64,000 bases of DNA from Aureisphaera galaxeae. Its GTDB lineage: Bacteria; Bacteroidota; Bacteroidia; Flavobacteriales; Flavobacteriaceae. The notes under the pieces are model-generated. The model ran no database searches, had not been told where the DNA came from, and saw nothing but the letters and a program-made list of their open reading frames with translations. The position numbers were made by a program, and so were the translations under genes. Shown here piece by piece: positions 1 through 8,441 of this stretch. The DNA lies in contig NZ_JAQQTF010000010.1 in NCBI RefSeq assembly GCF_028561275.1, positions 182,530 through 246,529 of the forward strand, given 5' to 3'. The stretch's first letter is position 1. Each line of letters begins with the position of its first letter.

Positions 1-1036
1 CAAATTATCGGGCGAAAAAAGCTATCGCTTATTCGACGTCATTGGTGGTACTTCTACCGGAGGTATCATCAGTATTGGATTAACAGCGCCTTATCACAGC
101 GATAATAGCCCAAGAACGGCACAAGAGGTTCTTGATTTCTATATGAACGACTGCAATAAGATATTCTATCCCAACGATCAGCCAACGGGACCTTTGTATT
201 ATGCCCACGAATATGGTTTGGAGCCTTTCTTACAGTCCATGCTCGGTTCGACTACACCACTATCGGTAGCTGCAAGAACATTACCTAAAAAGAAAGTGAA
301 GCAAGTCTTTACCACTACCTATACAATTAATAGTACCGGGGGAATCATTAAAGACCCGAAAATGGGAAAAGACTACGGGCCTTATCTGTTCAATTGGTAC
401 GATGCCTTGCAGGATTCGTCCCACGATTATTATTTATGGGAAGCAGCCAGAGCAACTAGCGCAGCCCCTACTTACTTTCCAGTGGCCCATGTGGGTGGAG
501 GTTCGGGCACGCGATCAAGTGCTGATGAGAGATGGTCGGTAGATGGTGGTGTAATGACCAACGACCCTTCTGTTTGGGCCATTACCGAAGCTTTGAGAAG
601 TGGTGCAGCTAGCAGTATAGATGATATTGTGGTTGTCTCCCTGGGATGTGGCATTTATCCTCAGGGTGCAGGACTCGAACTTTTCAATGATGCAGTGAAC
701 CATCAGCCCTATGGCCAGAAGTACGGTTTTTGGGGAGATGATGACTGGGGATTGGATCTAAAAAACCTTGCAGGCGATGATACAGCCAATTCCATCATCA
801 CCGAAACGACACTCAATGCCAACCAATTTGTGGCAGCCACGCAATTGGAACAATTTGCAAATACCACTGGATTGGAGTATTACCGAGTACAAATGACACT
901 TCCTTCCAATCTTACGGCTATGGACAATTGCAAAATTACCAATGCCTTGCTCACGCACGCTAAAAATTATGTGAGTTCTGCAGCCGGGCAGAAACAATTA
1001 AACGACATTGTTACTACTATAAACAATAATCTGTAA
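1..1036 (+). CDS. Patatin-like phospholipase, 5' end missing
   Basis: The reading frame is open from base 2 to the stop at 1036, so the true start lies before the window. The residues encoded at about 38-64 contain GGTSTGG, which fits the patatin GxSxG nucleophile elbow. Further on, SVDGGVMTND (about 532-561) carries the DGG motif that holds the catalytic Asp. Patatins are Ser-Asp dyad lipid acyl hydrolases. What is visible lacks any C-terminal outer-membrane barrel (PlpD type) or sorting domain, and the protein ends about 155 residues after the DGG motif. The oxyanion glycine-rich loop and any signal peptide are upstream and unseen. A strong terminator follows. The family call is firm; the substrate is unknown. 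Confidence 0.9.
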   Translation, partial: KLSGEKSYRLFDVIGGTSTGGIISIGLTAPYHSDNSPRTAQEVLDFYMNDCNKIFYPNDQPTGPLYYAHEYGLEPFLQSMLGSTTPLSVAARTLPKKKVKQVFTTTYTINSTGGIIKDPKMGKDYGPYLFNWYDALQDSSHDYYLWEAARATSAAPTYFPVAHVGGGSGTRSSADERWSVDGGVMTNDPSVWAITEALRSGAASSIDDIVVVSLGCGIYPQGAGLELFNDAVNHQPYGQKYGFWGDDDWGLDLKNLAGDDTANSIITETTLNANQFVAATQLEQFANTTGLEYYRVQMTLPSNLTAMDNCKITNALLTHAKNYVSSAAGQKQLNDIVTTINNNL

Positions 1037-1072
1037 GCGAGATAGATACCTTTATTTTAAGGCATTCCCCGC

Positions 1073-1117
1073 AAGTTACATTCGCGGCACCTTCGGGGTG
1101 CGGGATGTAACTTTTTT
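1073..1117 (+). terminator. Rho-independent terminator of the patatin gene
   Basis: AAGTTACAT (1073-1081) pairs with ATGTAACTT (1105-1113). Between them is a GC-rich inner stem (GGCACC/GGGTGC) closed by a TTCG tetraloop, and a run of T follows from 1112. It lies 37 bp after the patatin stop. Confidence 0.9.
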
Positions 1118-1282
1118 GTGTTTTGGCGACTCATAAAATGCATTGTTGATGCAAACCATCAATATTTCAAGAATTCGGGTTTTCCAACTCGTTTTTTTTA
1201 CCGAAATTGAAACTCCGAAAAAATCATAGCCTGCATTGTTGTGGGCTTGGATACAGTTAATAACCATTAAATAGCCATTCCT

Positions 1283-2629
1283 ATGTCTGATGATTTTGAT
1301 TTATTAGAAACCGACTCCTCCTCCCAAAAGCAAGAAAAAGTTGAAGTGAATTGGGGTAAAGCTGTGGACCAAATGAAGTCCAAACTTGCCCAAGAGGACG
1401 ATCCAGAGATGCGTCAAAAAATACTGAACGCGACCTTAGATGATGTAGTGCACATGGCCGAAAAGGACCGTACTTCCCTTTTGGATGCGATTAAAGACTT
1501 AACGGACTACCAGGACGAAGTAGGAATTATCTTCGAAAAATTCTCTACCCTTAATGCCGAAGAGCAAAAGGTCATCGATGATGCCCAAAAAGCTTTGGAG
1601 CGTGCTCGATTGGCTTTGGAAGATGCTGAAAATGTAAAGGACAATTGGTGGAACAACCTCTGGGGACGTAAATCCCGAATTAAAAAACGCCAAGAAGAAC
1701 TCGCTGCTGCACAGAAAGTTCGAGAAGGTGCAGACCTGAAAGCCAAGCAAATGTTCCAACAACGTATAGAGAACGCCGATATACAAACCCTGCTCAGTGA
1801 ACTTTCCTATAAGAGTCAGGCTGCGGTAACCCGTCTTAAGAACCGTGAGGTAGAAATTAAGGAGGTGGAAGATAAGCTTCAGGATGCTATTGTAGAAGCC
1901 AGTAAGAACCATACCAAAGCTCTTGAGAAAAAGAAAGAGACCGAGGAAAAACTGGAAGAGCAATATGCTTTGTTAAAGCAAGCAAGAGCTGCTTTAGAAG
2001 AAATTGCGGACAAGCAGTCTACCGAATACAGCGAAGCCATTGGAAAGATTACCGAATTGGAGCAAAAAGTAGAGGAATTGGAAGGGCTTAAAAATGCCTA
2101 CACCACCCTTGCAGCTTCCAAGGACAGCTTCGTTCATAAACACAACCTTACTATCAAGGTATTGACTTCTTTGAGAAGCAATCTCCAGACCCATCGTGCA
2201 AAACTGAAAAGTGACACCGATGAGCGTTTAAAGTACTACGATGGTTATGTTGTGGCTTTAAAAGCGAGAACAGATCAAGAGTTCGCCGCCATTTTGGAGC
2301 ATTTAGGTGTAAAAACCGACGAGCACATAGGACAGACCCTTGCTTCCATGCATTCGGCTAGTGCTAGAGCCCGTCAGGAAATGATGGACAATATTCCAGT
2401 ACACGAAAAAGTGATGCAGGGTGTGTATAGTAGCTATGCAGAAGCCCTTCAGGAAATTCGTGAGAAGGATCAAGCCATTCAGAAGGACTTTGCCGACCGA
2501 TATGGTATCGACATGAAGGAGATATTCGAAGAGTACTATGCTAGCGATGGCAATGCTCCTTCGGGCGATGAGCCTTCAGAAACCCCTGACAATCCCGCTC
2601 CTTCTGGAGATGACGATTTGTTAGGATAA
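1283..2629 (+). CDS. Long coiled-coil protein, first gene of the AAA+ operon
   Basis: 448 residues, no signal peptide and no membrane segment, so it should be cytoplasmic. Residues about 85-310 are almost all charged heptad-type helix rich in Glu, Lys, Ala and Gln, broken by a Trp-rich patch (NWWNNLWGRK, about 121-130). The C-terminus is a Pro/Ser/Asp-rich acidic tail ending in DDDLLG. I cannot place it in a named family. By shape it could be compared with PspA/ESCRT-III-like or TelA-like helical proteins, but I see no diagnostic motif. It is followed after 155 bp by the rest of the operon, so it is probably a structural partner or substrate of the AAA+ ATPase. Annotation pipelines may call such proteins microtubule-binding; that should be ignored. 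Confidence 0.8.
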   Translation: MSDDFDLLETDSSSQKQEKVEVNWGKAVDQMKSKLAQEDDPEMRQKILNATLDDVVHMAEKDRTSLLDAIKDLTDYQDEVGIIFEKFSTLNAEEQKVIDDAQKALERARLALEDAENVKDNWWNNLWGRKSRIKKRQEELAAAQKVREGADLKAKQMFQQRIENADIQTLLSELSYKSQAAVTRLKNREVEIKEVEDKLQDAIVEASKNHTKALEKKKETEEKLEEQYALLKQARAALEEIADKQSTEYSEAIGKITELEQKVEELEGLKNAYTTLAASKDSFVHKHNLTIKVLTSLRSNLQTHRAKLKSDTDERLKYYDGYVVALKARTDQEFAAILEHLGVKTDEHIGQTLASMHSASARARQEMMDNIPVHEKVMQGVYSSYAEALQEIREKDQAIQKDFADRYGIDMKEIFEEYYASDGNAPSGDEPSETPDNPAPSGDDDLLG

Positions 2630-2667
2630 TCCAAAAACGTTTCAAATGTTAATATAGTAGGTCACGC

Positions 2668-2699
2668 CAGTACTCCTTCGCTAAAGCTTCGGAGTACTG
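2668..2699. repeat. Intergenic hairpin, REP-like
   Basis: CAGTACTCC (2668-2676) and GGAGTACTG (2691-2699) form a perfect 9-bp inverted repeat with a 14-base loop, GC-richer than the surrounding 155-bp gap. No T-run follows, so it is not an obvious terminator. It may be an RNA processing or attenuation element between the first and second genes of the operon, or a copy of a dispersed palindrome. Confidence 0.55.
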
Positions 2700-2784
2700 C
2701 GCTCGACCCGACATAGTCCATATAAAAAGACTAGACACATATCACTCAATTTTAAATAAAGAATAGTCAATAGCAAATATCTCA

Positions 2785-3840
2785 ATGTCGCCCATTAACC
2801 AAATAGTAACTCCCTTAGACAGTGCTGTTCTTGAAAACAAGGAACAGTACTCCGTCTATTTCAAGATTGTGCAACACGCCTTTCGTGAAATGGTGAATGG
2901 TATGGTAACGCACGAACTTTGTAATCCATTCGAGATTTCCTTCTTCAAACAATATGCAGAGTTACTGTTATATTCGTTGGAAGCCTTTCGGGTAAAATAC
3001 CTTTATGACGAAGAGGAGAAAATGAAGATCGATCTTACAGAGTCTGGCTTTCCGAACTATCTGGAGTTTAGGTACCTCATCAATGATCTGGCATTAAAGC
3101 AGGAACATATTGCCAAACTTCCCGATCCCGATGATTTAAAAGCGGAGTTTTTAGAAAGTTTGCTGAAATACAAGGAACCTGTTTCCAAAAGAAAACTGGA
3201 GCAGGCGGCATCCATAGTGTATTACACTTCAGTTGAAAAAAACTATATCTTCCGAAGGTTTGTACAGGGTAAGATTGTTAAGATCGAAAACAACGGCGAT
3301 GCGCCATACCTAACAAGCTGGGCTTTTTATGATGTTACACACAACCGCCCTTTTATTTGTTTCATGTATTTCGATTTGGAAAAGACTTCCCTAGACGAAT
3401 ACACCGAGAAGATATATGAGACTTTGGAAAAAACGGCAGACCGTAACATGAGCTTGGATATGATGGCCTACGCTATCGATAAGAAGTTGCCCAAACTGCT
3501 CCCAAAGCAATTCCGGAAACTCGATGTAGGGCCATTGCACAATGTTTTTGCAAAGGATGAATTGGAGATCACCCACATTATTCTGGAAGGTATCGTGAAA
3601 AAGAACCTGAAACTTTCGGCCCATGCCATGAGTTTATCCATCGATGAAATTGTTTCCACGGGGAACTTTACCGAAGGTAATTTCTTCAACAAGCAAAAGT
3701 TCCAAATGTGGGAAACCCAAAAACCGGAAAAATATGTGTTTGCGCCTCACAGGGTGATGCAAACACTTTATGATAAGATCCCAGAAAGCATCAATCAATT
3801 AACCAAAGAACCTATAGAAACCAGTGAATTAACACTATAA
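2785..3840 (+). CDS. Conserved hypothetical cytoplasmic protein of the AAA+ operon
   Basis: 351 residues, no signal peptide and no membrane segment. The first half is mostly helical (two acidic, Leu-rich helices up to about 130). A central alpha/beta part follows with aromatic strands such as WAFYDVTHNRPFICFMYF (about 178-195). I do not recognise the family and see no catalytic motif. The stop is one base before the ATPase ATG, so the two are almost certainly co-translated, and the protein is a likely adaptor or partner of that ATPase. The start codon is the ATG at 2785; the upstream 155 bp hold only the hairpin and AT-rich sequence. Confidence 0.75.
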   Translation: MSPINQIVTPLDSAVLENKEQYSVYFKIVQHAFREMVNGMVTHELCNPFEISFFKQYAELLLYSLEAFRVKYLYDEEEKMKIDLTESGFPNYLEFRYLINDLALKQEHIAKLPDPDDLKAEFLESLLKYKEPVSKRKLEQAASIVYYTSVEKNYIFRRFVQGKIVKIENNGDAPYLTSWAFYDVTHNRPFICFMYFDLEKTSLDEYTEKIYETLEKTADRNMSLDMMAYAIDKKLPKLLPKQFRKLDVGPLHNVFAKDELEITHIILEGIVKKNLKLSAHAMSLSIDEIVSTGNFTEGNFFNKQKFQMWETQKPEKYVFAPHRVMQTLYDKIPESINQLTKEPIETSELTL

Positions 3841-3841
3841 T

Positions 3842-5803
3842 ATGGAGCACAACACGACTTTCCCCATAAAGCATTCCGAACTCGCCACCCTGCGTGATGA
3901 GGCTACTTCCTACCTAAAAGGGGTCCAATGGGACCAAGGGATGAAAGCCAAGAACCGGGATAAAAACGGCAAGGACGAATCCATTCTATTGTATCTGTCC
4001 AAAGCTACGGGAAACGGAACCTCCACGGTTACTTCGGTATCTAAGAGTGTCTTGGCCTTGAAGAAACGCCTTTTGCCCGATTCGGTGGCGATCCCATTGT
4101 ATCTTAATGAGGCACTTTTTGGACTTCAAGAAGGGCTTACACTAGGAATATGGCTTAAGGATAGCTATTCGGATGCTTCGGGACTTACCAACTTAAGTGA
4201 ACGCAAGTCTTCCTTGGACAACACCCAACGGAGGGAATTCGACTCCAAGCAACACACCGCTACAGCTTTTATGCTTTTCGGGATTGCTTGTCGGGTTTTG
4301 TTTCTATTAAAACCCAAAGCCTCGGACGACCTTAGCGTTTTAAAGAACAAATTTGCTGGTATTCCAGAGCTGTCTTTCATGTCTCCATTAAAAGGGATTT
4401 CCTGTATGTTGTTCTATTACGACAAATACTTGAATCATCCCGAAATTATTACCAAGGATAAGGACGCTATCGATTTTACCGTTGTGTATTTTGAAGCGAT
4501 CATCTCTGAAATTCAGTTGCGATTGGGCTCTTTGGAATACACCGAAACCATTACCGATCGCACCTATAAATTGGAGAATAGCGAGTTTGCTGTTTCTGGT
4601 TGGGAAAACGTGTTTGAAGGAACTGCGGTAAGTGTTGAATTCAATAAAGTTCAGTTCGAACAAATCGTGGGGAATCGCGATGCCAAGCACTTCGCCAGAA
4701 GATTGACGGAACGGTTGATGAGCTACGACTTTACAGCGAAGAAAAACCCATTTCAGGAGTTGGGCGGATTTATGCCCGTCTTTATGGGCTACGGAATTCC
4801 AGGAACGGGGAAAAGTATGTTGATTGCTGCCATTGCCACACGACTGAAAGAGCATTGCGATAATTTGGACATCCCATTTTTGTTCCATCCCATGCCCGAT
4901 ACCTTGATATCCACGTTTCAGGGAGGTTCGGCCGAAAAGATGGTGCAATGGATGAAACCTTTGCAAGATCCTACGCGACTTATCTTCGCGCCTATCGATG
5001 ATGCCGAAAACAACTTACAGGAACGTACCGCTCAAGGAGTTTCTGCCGGAGTTAAGGAAGTAATCGGAGTATTCCTTCGTTACACCGAAGGAGCTTATGC
5101 GGTGAATTATGGAAACAGCTCTATTGGACTCTTCACCAACTTACCTGAAATGTTGGATAAAGCGGTGATTTCACGTGTACAGGGTCGATTTAAGATAGAC
5201 GGAGCCCAAACCATTCCCGATTTTGTAGATCAGGATTATCTATGGTGGCGTACGCTGAATGATACCATGCCCGGTTTTGTAAATATGAAAGACCCAAAAG
5301 AATATCCTTATTTAAGTGAACAGGGCTTGGCTAAGAACTTGGGGGAAATACTGCAACAGGCAGAAAAACCCACCGAAGAAAGGGTTCTGGAGATTTATGA
5401 CGAGGTGGAAGCGAAATACAAAACAGAAGAACATCTGTTTTATGCCGAATTGTACAAGAACATTCAAAAGGCTTTTCCGTTTTTCTCCTCCAGGGATATT
5501 CGGAACATTCAAAGCGCGGTATCATTACGCCTCACTGACTTCGATTTACCAAAGGATTGGTTCGACAATCCAGAGGAGTATTTCAAGAAGGATTACAACA
5601 CCAAATTCGGTATGCTGCAAGAACTGATGAAAAGCAATATGAAAGGTTTGAGCTTTTCAGACATACGAAGACAAGAAGTGGTTCGCTATCTGGACAATGT
5701 CGCCACGATTGCCGATACCGACTTTAAACGTAAGGTAGACCAACGGGTAAATGACATGAACATTCAGTTGGAAGCTAGAAAACAATTTGAGGAAGGACAG
5801 TAA
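3842..5803 (+). CDS. AAA+ ATPase
   Basis: 653 residues. An N-terminal helical region of about 300 residues precedes a single AAA+ core. Visible motifs are Walker A GIPGTGKS (about 317-324), Walker B IFAPIDDAE (about 380-388, with Asp-Asp instead of the usual Asp-Glu), a sensor-1 Asn in GLFTNLPEML (about 429-438) and a probable arginine finger in SRVQGRF (about 443-449). About 150 helical residues follow the core. No signal or membrane segment. Classic AAA+ proteins use ATP to remodel protein complexes. Here the substrate is unknown but should be one of the neighbours, which are coiled-coil and membrane proteins. It sits 1 bp after the upstream gene and 5 bp before the next. Confidence 0.9.
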   Translation: MEHNTTFPIKHSELATLRDEATSYLKGVQWDQGMKAKNRDKNGKDESILLYLSKATGNGTSTVTSVSKSVLALKKRLLPDSVAIPLYLNEALFGLQEGLTLGIWLKDSYSDASGLTNLSERKSSLDNTQRREFDSKQHTATAFMLFGIACRVLFLLKPKASDDLSVLKNKFAGIPELSFMSPLKGISCMLFYYDKYLNHPEIITKDKDAIDFTVVYFEAIISEIQLRLGSLEYTETITDRTYKLENSEFAVSGWENVFEGTAVSVEFNKVQFEQIVGNRDAKHFARRLTERLMSYDFTAKKNPFQELGGFMPVFMGYGIPGTGKSMLIAAIATRLKEHCDNLDIPFLFHPMPDTLISTFQGGSAEKMVQWMKPLQDPTRLIFAPIDDAENNLQERTAQGVSAGVKEVIGVFLRYTEGAYAVNYGNSSIGLFTNLPEMLDKAVISRVQGRFKIDGAQTIPDFVDQDYLWWRTLNDTMPGFVNMKDPKEYPYLSEQGLAKNLGEILQQAEKPTEERVLEIYDEVEAKYKTEEHLFYAELYKNIQKAFPFFSSRDIRNIQSAVSLRLTDFDLPKDWFDNPEEYFKKDYNTKFGMLQELMKSNMKGLSFSDIRRQEVVRYLDNVATIADTDFKRKVDQRVNDMNIQLEARKQFEEGQ

Positions 5804-5808
5804 TAAAG

Positions 5809-6189
5809 ATGGTTAGTTTACTTATTCTTTCTGTTATAGGACTAGGAATAGTAATCTATCTAATGGACAAAAAAATCGAGTTTATAAAAGAACGCAAAAA
5901 GTCCAAAAGGATTAAGGCCAGATTTGTAAGATACCATAAAGGGAAAATAGAAAGAGGACTTTATAAGGATCTGGATTTTGAATTTCCTTATGTCAGAATC
6001 GGGAATGATGATGAATCGGCCCTCTGTAAACTGAATTTTGGTAGTCAAATAGCGAAAATTTTTAAAACTGGGGAAGAAATAGATGCGTTTTGGAGCGGCA
6101 ACGACCTCATGTATTGGAACACCTATGATAGGGGACTTTATAAATACCTTCCAGAAAAATGGAATTTTTGGCAAAAGGACTTATTGTAA
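5809..6189 (+). CDS. Small membrane-anchored protein of the AAA+ operon
   Basis: 126 residues. One N-terminal membrane helix (about 2-19) is followed by a strongly basic stretch (KKIEFIKERKKSKRIK), placing the rest in the cytoplasm by the positive-inside rule. The soluble part looks all-beta with several aromatic residues, and its start (KARFVRYHKGKIERG) faintly recalls DUF3592-type domains, but this is not a firm match. It lies 5 bp after the ATPase and 6 bp before the next gene. The gene is AT-richer than its neighbours. Function unknown. Confidence 0.65.
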   Translation: MVSLLILSVIGLGIVIYLMDKKIEFIKERKKSKRIKARFVRYHKGKIERGLYKDLDFEFPYVRIGNDDESALCKLNFGSQIAKIFKTGEEIDAFWSGNDLMYWNTYDRGLYKYLPEKWNFWQKDLL

Positions 6190-6195
6190 ATTAAT

Positions 6196-7446
6196 ATGGA
6201 AAAACTAAAACAAGCAGGATTGTACGGAGATGCCTTGGTAAAGGTGTCCGGATCGTTGGCCCAACGCTATAATGGCTGTTTGGACATGCTAGGTGTGCCC
6301 CGTACACAGTTGGAAAGTTTTTCTGTGGATGGTATGGGTTGGAGTCCCGAAATTGCTGAAGAGAAAAAGGATCATTACTATCTGAACATTGGTGAAGCCA
6401 ATAGCAATGCCATTATCATTTCTCCCTTACAAAAGGATAAGCCTGTACACATGCCCTTCCATAGTTTCGATAGGGACATCATGACGGCCATTTTCGCGGC
6501 CTATGAAAAGGAAATACGGGACATCACAAAAGACTCGGCCATCTGCGTTCACTTAGATCAAGAGATTGACGCCTATTATGAACCCTTCGATCTGCTGCGC
6601 TATAAAAAACTGTCGGTAAGCTTCCGTTTGTTGAACCGCCTTCAGGAGAAGCAAAAGGAACAATTGGAACTGGTGGCTCAATTTGAAGAAGGGAATAATT
6701 TCATAGATCGATCCCTTCACAATAAGATATTGGAATCGGCCAAGAAGTATGGTGACCTCAGACATAGAAATTTACAATTGGAGCCCATTACACTCGATAT
6801 CGGGTCTTTCTACACTAAGGCCTTTGGGGGTATTTTTGTGTTACGGGATTTTGTAAACGACATCATCATCTTCGAGGAAATGGAGGTATTCGAAAGAGCC
6901 ATAAAAAATACCGTGCATGAAGTTTCCCTGTTTCATACTTCACACAATGAACTTACCTCTACATTGGTGAATTATAGAATTACGGAATTCGACATCAAAA
7001 GAGCGGCCAAGACAGCGCGCTACGAGCGCATTAAAAAACACAGATTCGTGGCCCATCTGGAGCAAGTGGCGCATCCGTTGCATGAGGTACTGGACAGTCC
7101 TTTTCTCTTCAAAAAATACCTGAACGACATAGAAGTAGAGGTCCGCAAGAGACTGATGAGTGTAGAATTATACAATCAGCGGAAAATCGTAGAGCGCGAC
7201 CTTAAAATTGATCAGGTGGTCGATTTGGAATATACCAAAGCCTTATTGGAGCCGCATTCGTCACTAGAAGAAGAGGAAGAAGAGCTTATCTGGAAATTAC
7301 TTACCAAAATCATCCCATTGGACCCACTTCATCTCTATTGGTATGACAAGGAAACCTTTTACAACACCTATCCTACGTGGAAAGACTCATACAAAGACTG
7401 GGTGATACAATGCATCCTAGAAGAAAACAAAAAATATAACCTATGA
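6196..7446 (+). CDS. Conserved hypothetical protein, possibly DUF6638
   Basis: 416 residues, soluble, no signal peptide. Distinct blocks are an N-terminal LYGDALVKVSGSLAQRYN, then DGMGWSPEIAEEK with YYLNIGEAN (about 49-78), SFDRDIM, a middle block SFYTKAFGGIFVLRD (about 204-218), and an acidic EEEEEE run near 360 before a Trp/Tyr-rich end (PLDPLHLYWYDKETF). I recall a Bacteroidota family of this look under the name DUF6638, but I am not certain. No enzyme motif is evident. Its stop overlaps the next start by 4 bp (ATGA), so it is part of the same transcript and probably of the same machine. Confidence 0.7.
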   Translation: MEKLKQAGLYGDALVKVSGSLAQRYNGCLDMLGVPRTQLESFSVDGMGWSPEIAEEKKDHYYLNIGEANSNAIIISPLQKDKPVHMPFHSFDRDIMTAIFAAYEKEIRDITKDSAICVHLDQEIDAYYEPFDLLRYKKLSVSFRLLNRLQEKQKEQLELVAQFEEGNNFIDRSLHNKILESAKKYGDLRHRNLQLEPITLDIGSFYTKAFGGIFVLRDFVNDIIIFEEMEVFERAIKNTVHEVSLFHTSHNELTSTLVNYRITEFDIKRAAKTARYERIKKHRFVAHLEQVAHPLHEVLDSPFLFKKYLNDIEVEVRKRLMSVELYNQRKIVERDLKIDQVVDLEYTKALLEPHSSLEEEEEELIWKLLTKIIPLDPLHLYWYDKETFYNTYPTWKDSYKDWVIQCILEENKKYNL

Positions 7447-7976
7447 CCATAGAGATAATCGTATTTATTGCCGCCATCCTTTTTGGGATTGTGTGGTATG
7501 TCCGTGAGTCGAAAAGCAATAAACTGTATCGGTTTTTCAATAAACTGATGCATGCCAAAGACCTTCAGATGAAGGCTGACAACAAAAAAGGATTCGTACA
7601 CGAACAACCTTTCCTTATGCGACTAGTTTGGGTAACCGTGCTGTTTGTACTCGCCGCTGTCATTGTGACTTTCGTCACTCCCATAAACGGATTTTACATA
7701 CAGTATTTTGCCTCGGCCATTGTAGGAACCCTTATCGGAACCTATGTGGCATCCATGTTCTTTGTCGCTTCGGAAGAATTGACCAAGGAAAACATTATGA
7801 AGAAGGCCGAAGAGGCCTACCAAAAAGGCAAGGACTTCGTAGAAGATCTAAAGGGTGAAGAAGAACCTGTTGAAGAAACAGAAGAAGCACCCAAAACGGA
7901 AACGACAGAAACCGATGAGCCCGAAACCAAGAAGAGCGCCCGTGACCGATTGAAGGATAAGGGAATGATAAAATGA
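7443..7976 (+). CDS. Membrane protein with acidic cytoplasmic tail
   Basis: 177 residues. Membrane helices are predicted at about 4-19, 60-79 and 87-109. After them comes a helical, highly charged tail (about 115-177) with a Glu/Thr-rich low-complexity region and a basic end. It starts in a 4-bp overlap with the upstream gene and its own stop overlaps the next start by 4 bp (ATGA). No family recognised. The topology suggests a membrane platform whose tail could be gripped by the coiled-coil or AAA+ partner; this is inference from context only. Confidence 0.7.
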   Translation: MTIEIIVFIAAILFGIVWYVRESKSNKLYRFFNKLMHAKDLQMKADNKKGFVHEQPFLMRLVWVTVLFVLAAVIVTFVTPINGFYIQYFASAIVGTLIGTYVASMFFVASEELTKENIMKKAEEAYQKGKDFVEDLKGEEEPVEETEEAPKTETTETDEPETKKSARDRLKDKGMIK

Positions 7977-8431
7977 TAAAAAGAATTACTTCATTATTGA
8001 CATTAAAAGACACTTTCATTTTTAATGGATCGATAGAAGGTATTCACGAAAAAATGAGAAATCACAAAAGTGCAAAACTTGAAATAGAATGGATTCATTC
8101 TATGGGGTTTAAGTTTATGGAAAGAAGTTTTTTATCATCATTGCGGATAGCCAACCCAAGTTCAAATAGTGAAATTTGTGGATATGCATCATTGACGCGA
8201 TTGGAGGAATACAAAACTGAAATTACCGTAGAAACCAAACCACGATACAGGGTAATCATACCTTGGGGAATTGTAATTATTCTTCTAATAGTTGGGATTG
8301 TTACCCAAAAATGGGCTTTTCATAGTTTTTTAACCTTCATGATGTCTATACTATTTACTTGGAGCTTATTTGGTACAAGAATAAAAGAGAAACAATTATT
8401 GAATAGTCTACGGAAACACCTACAATCATAA
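7973..8431 (+). CDS. Small membrane protein of the AAA+ operon
   Basis: 152 residues. The N-terminal 85 residues are soluble with strand-like stretches (KLEIEWIHSMGFKFMERS). Two hydrophobic helices at about 94-109 and 114-131 form a hairpin near the C-terminus, followed by a basic tail. It overlaps the upstream stop by 4 bp and lies 10 bp before the last gene of the operon. It is AT-rich compared with its neighbours, like the small gene at 5809. Not recognised; no function can be given. Confidence 0.6.
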   Translation: MIKRITSLLTLKDTFIFNGSIEGIHEKMRNHKSAKLEIEWIHSMGFKFMERSFLSSLRIANPSSNSEICGYASLTRLEEYKTEITVETKPRYRVIIPWGIVIILLIVGIVTQKWAFHSFLTFMMSILFTWSLFGTRIKEKQLLNSLRKHLQS

Positions 8432-8441
8432 AACTACCACC

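Noticed and set aside
1283..2629. Assignment of the coiled-coil protein to TelA or PspA
   Set aside because: Only the general helical shape agrees; no diagnostic motif could be pointed to.
4388..4966. 192-codon open frame on the minus strand inside the AAA+ gene
   Set aside because: It is antisense to a gene with clear Walker motifs, has no recognisable domain, and its amino-acid content is that of a shadow frame.
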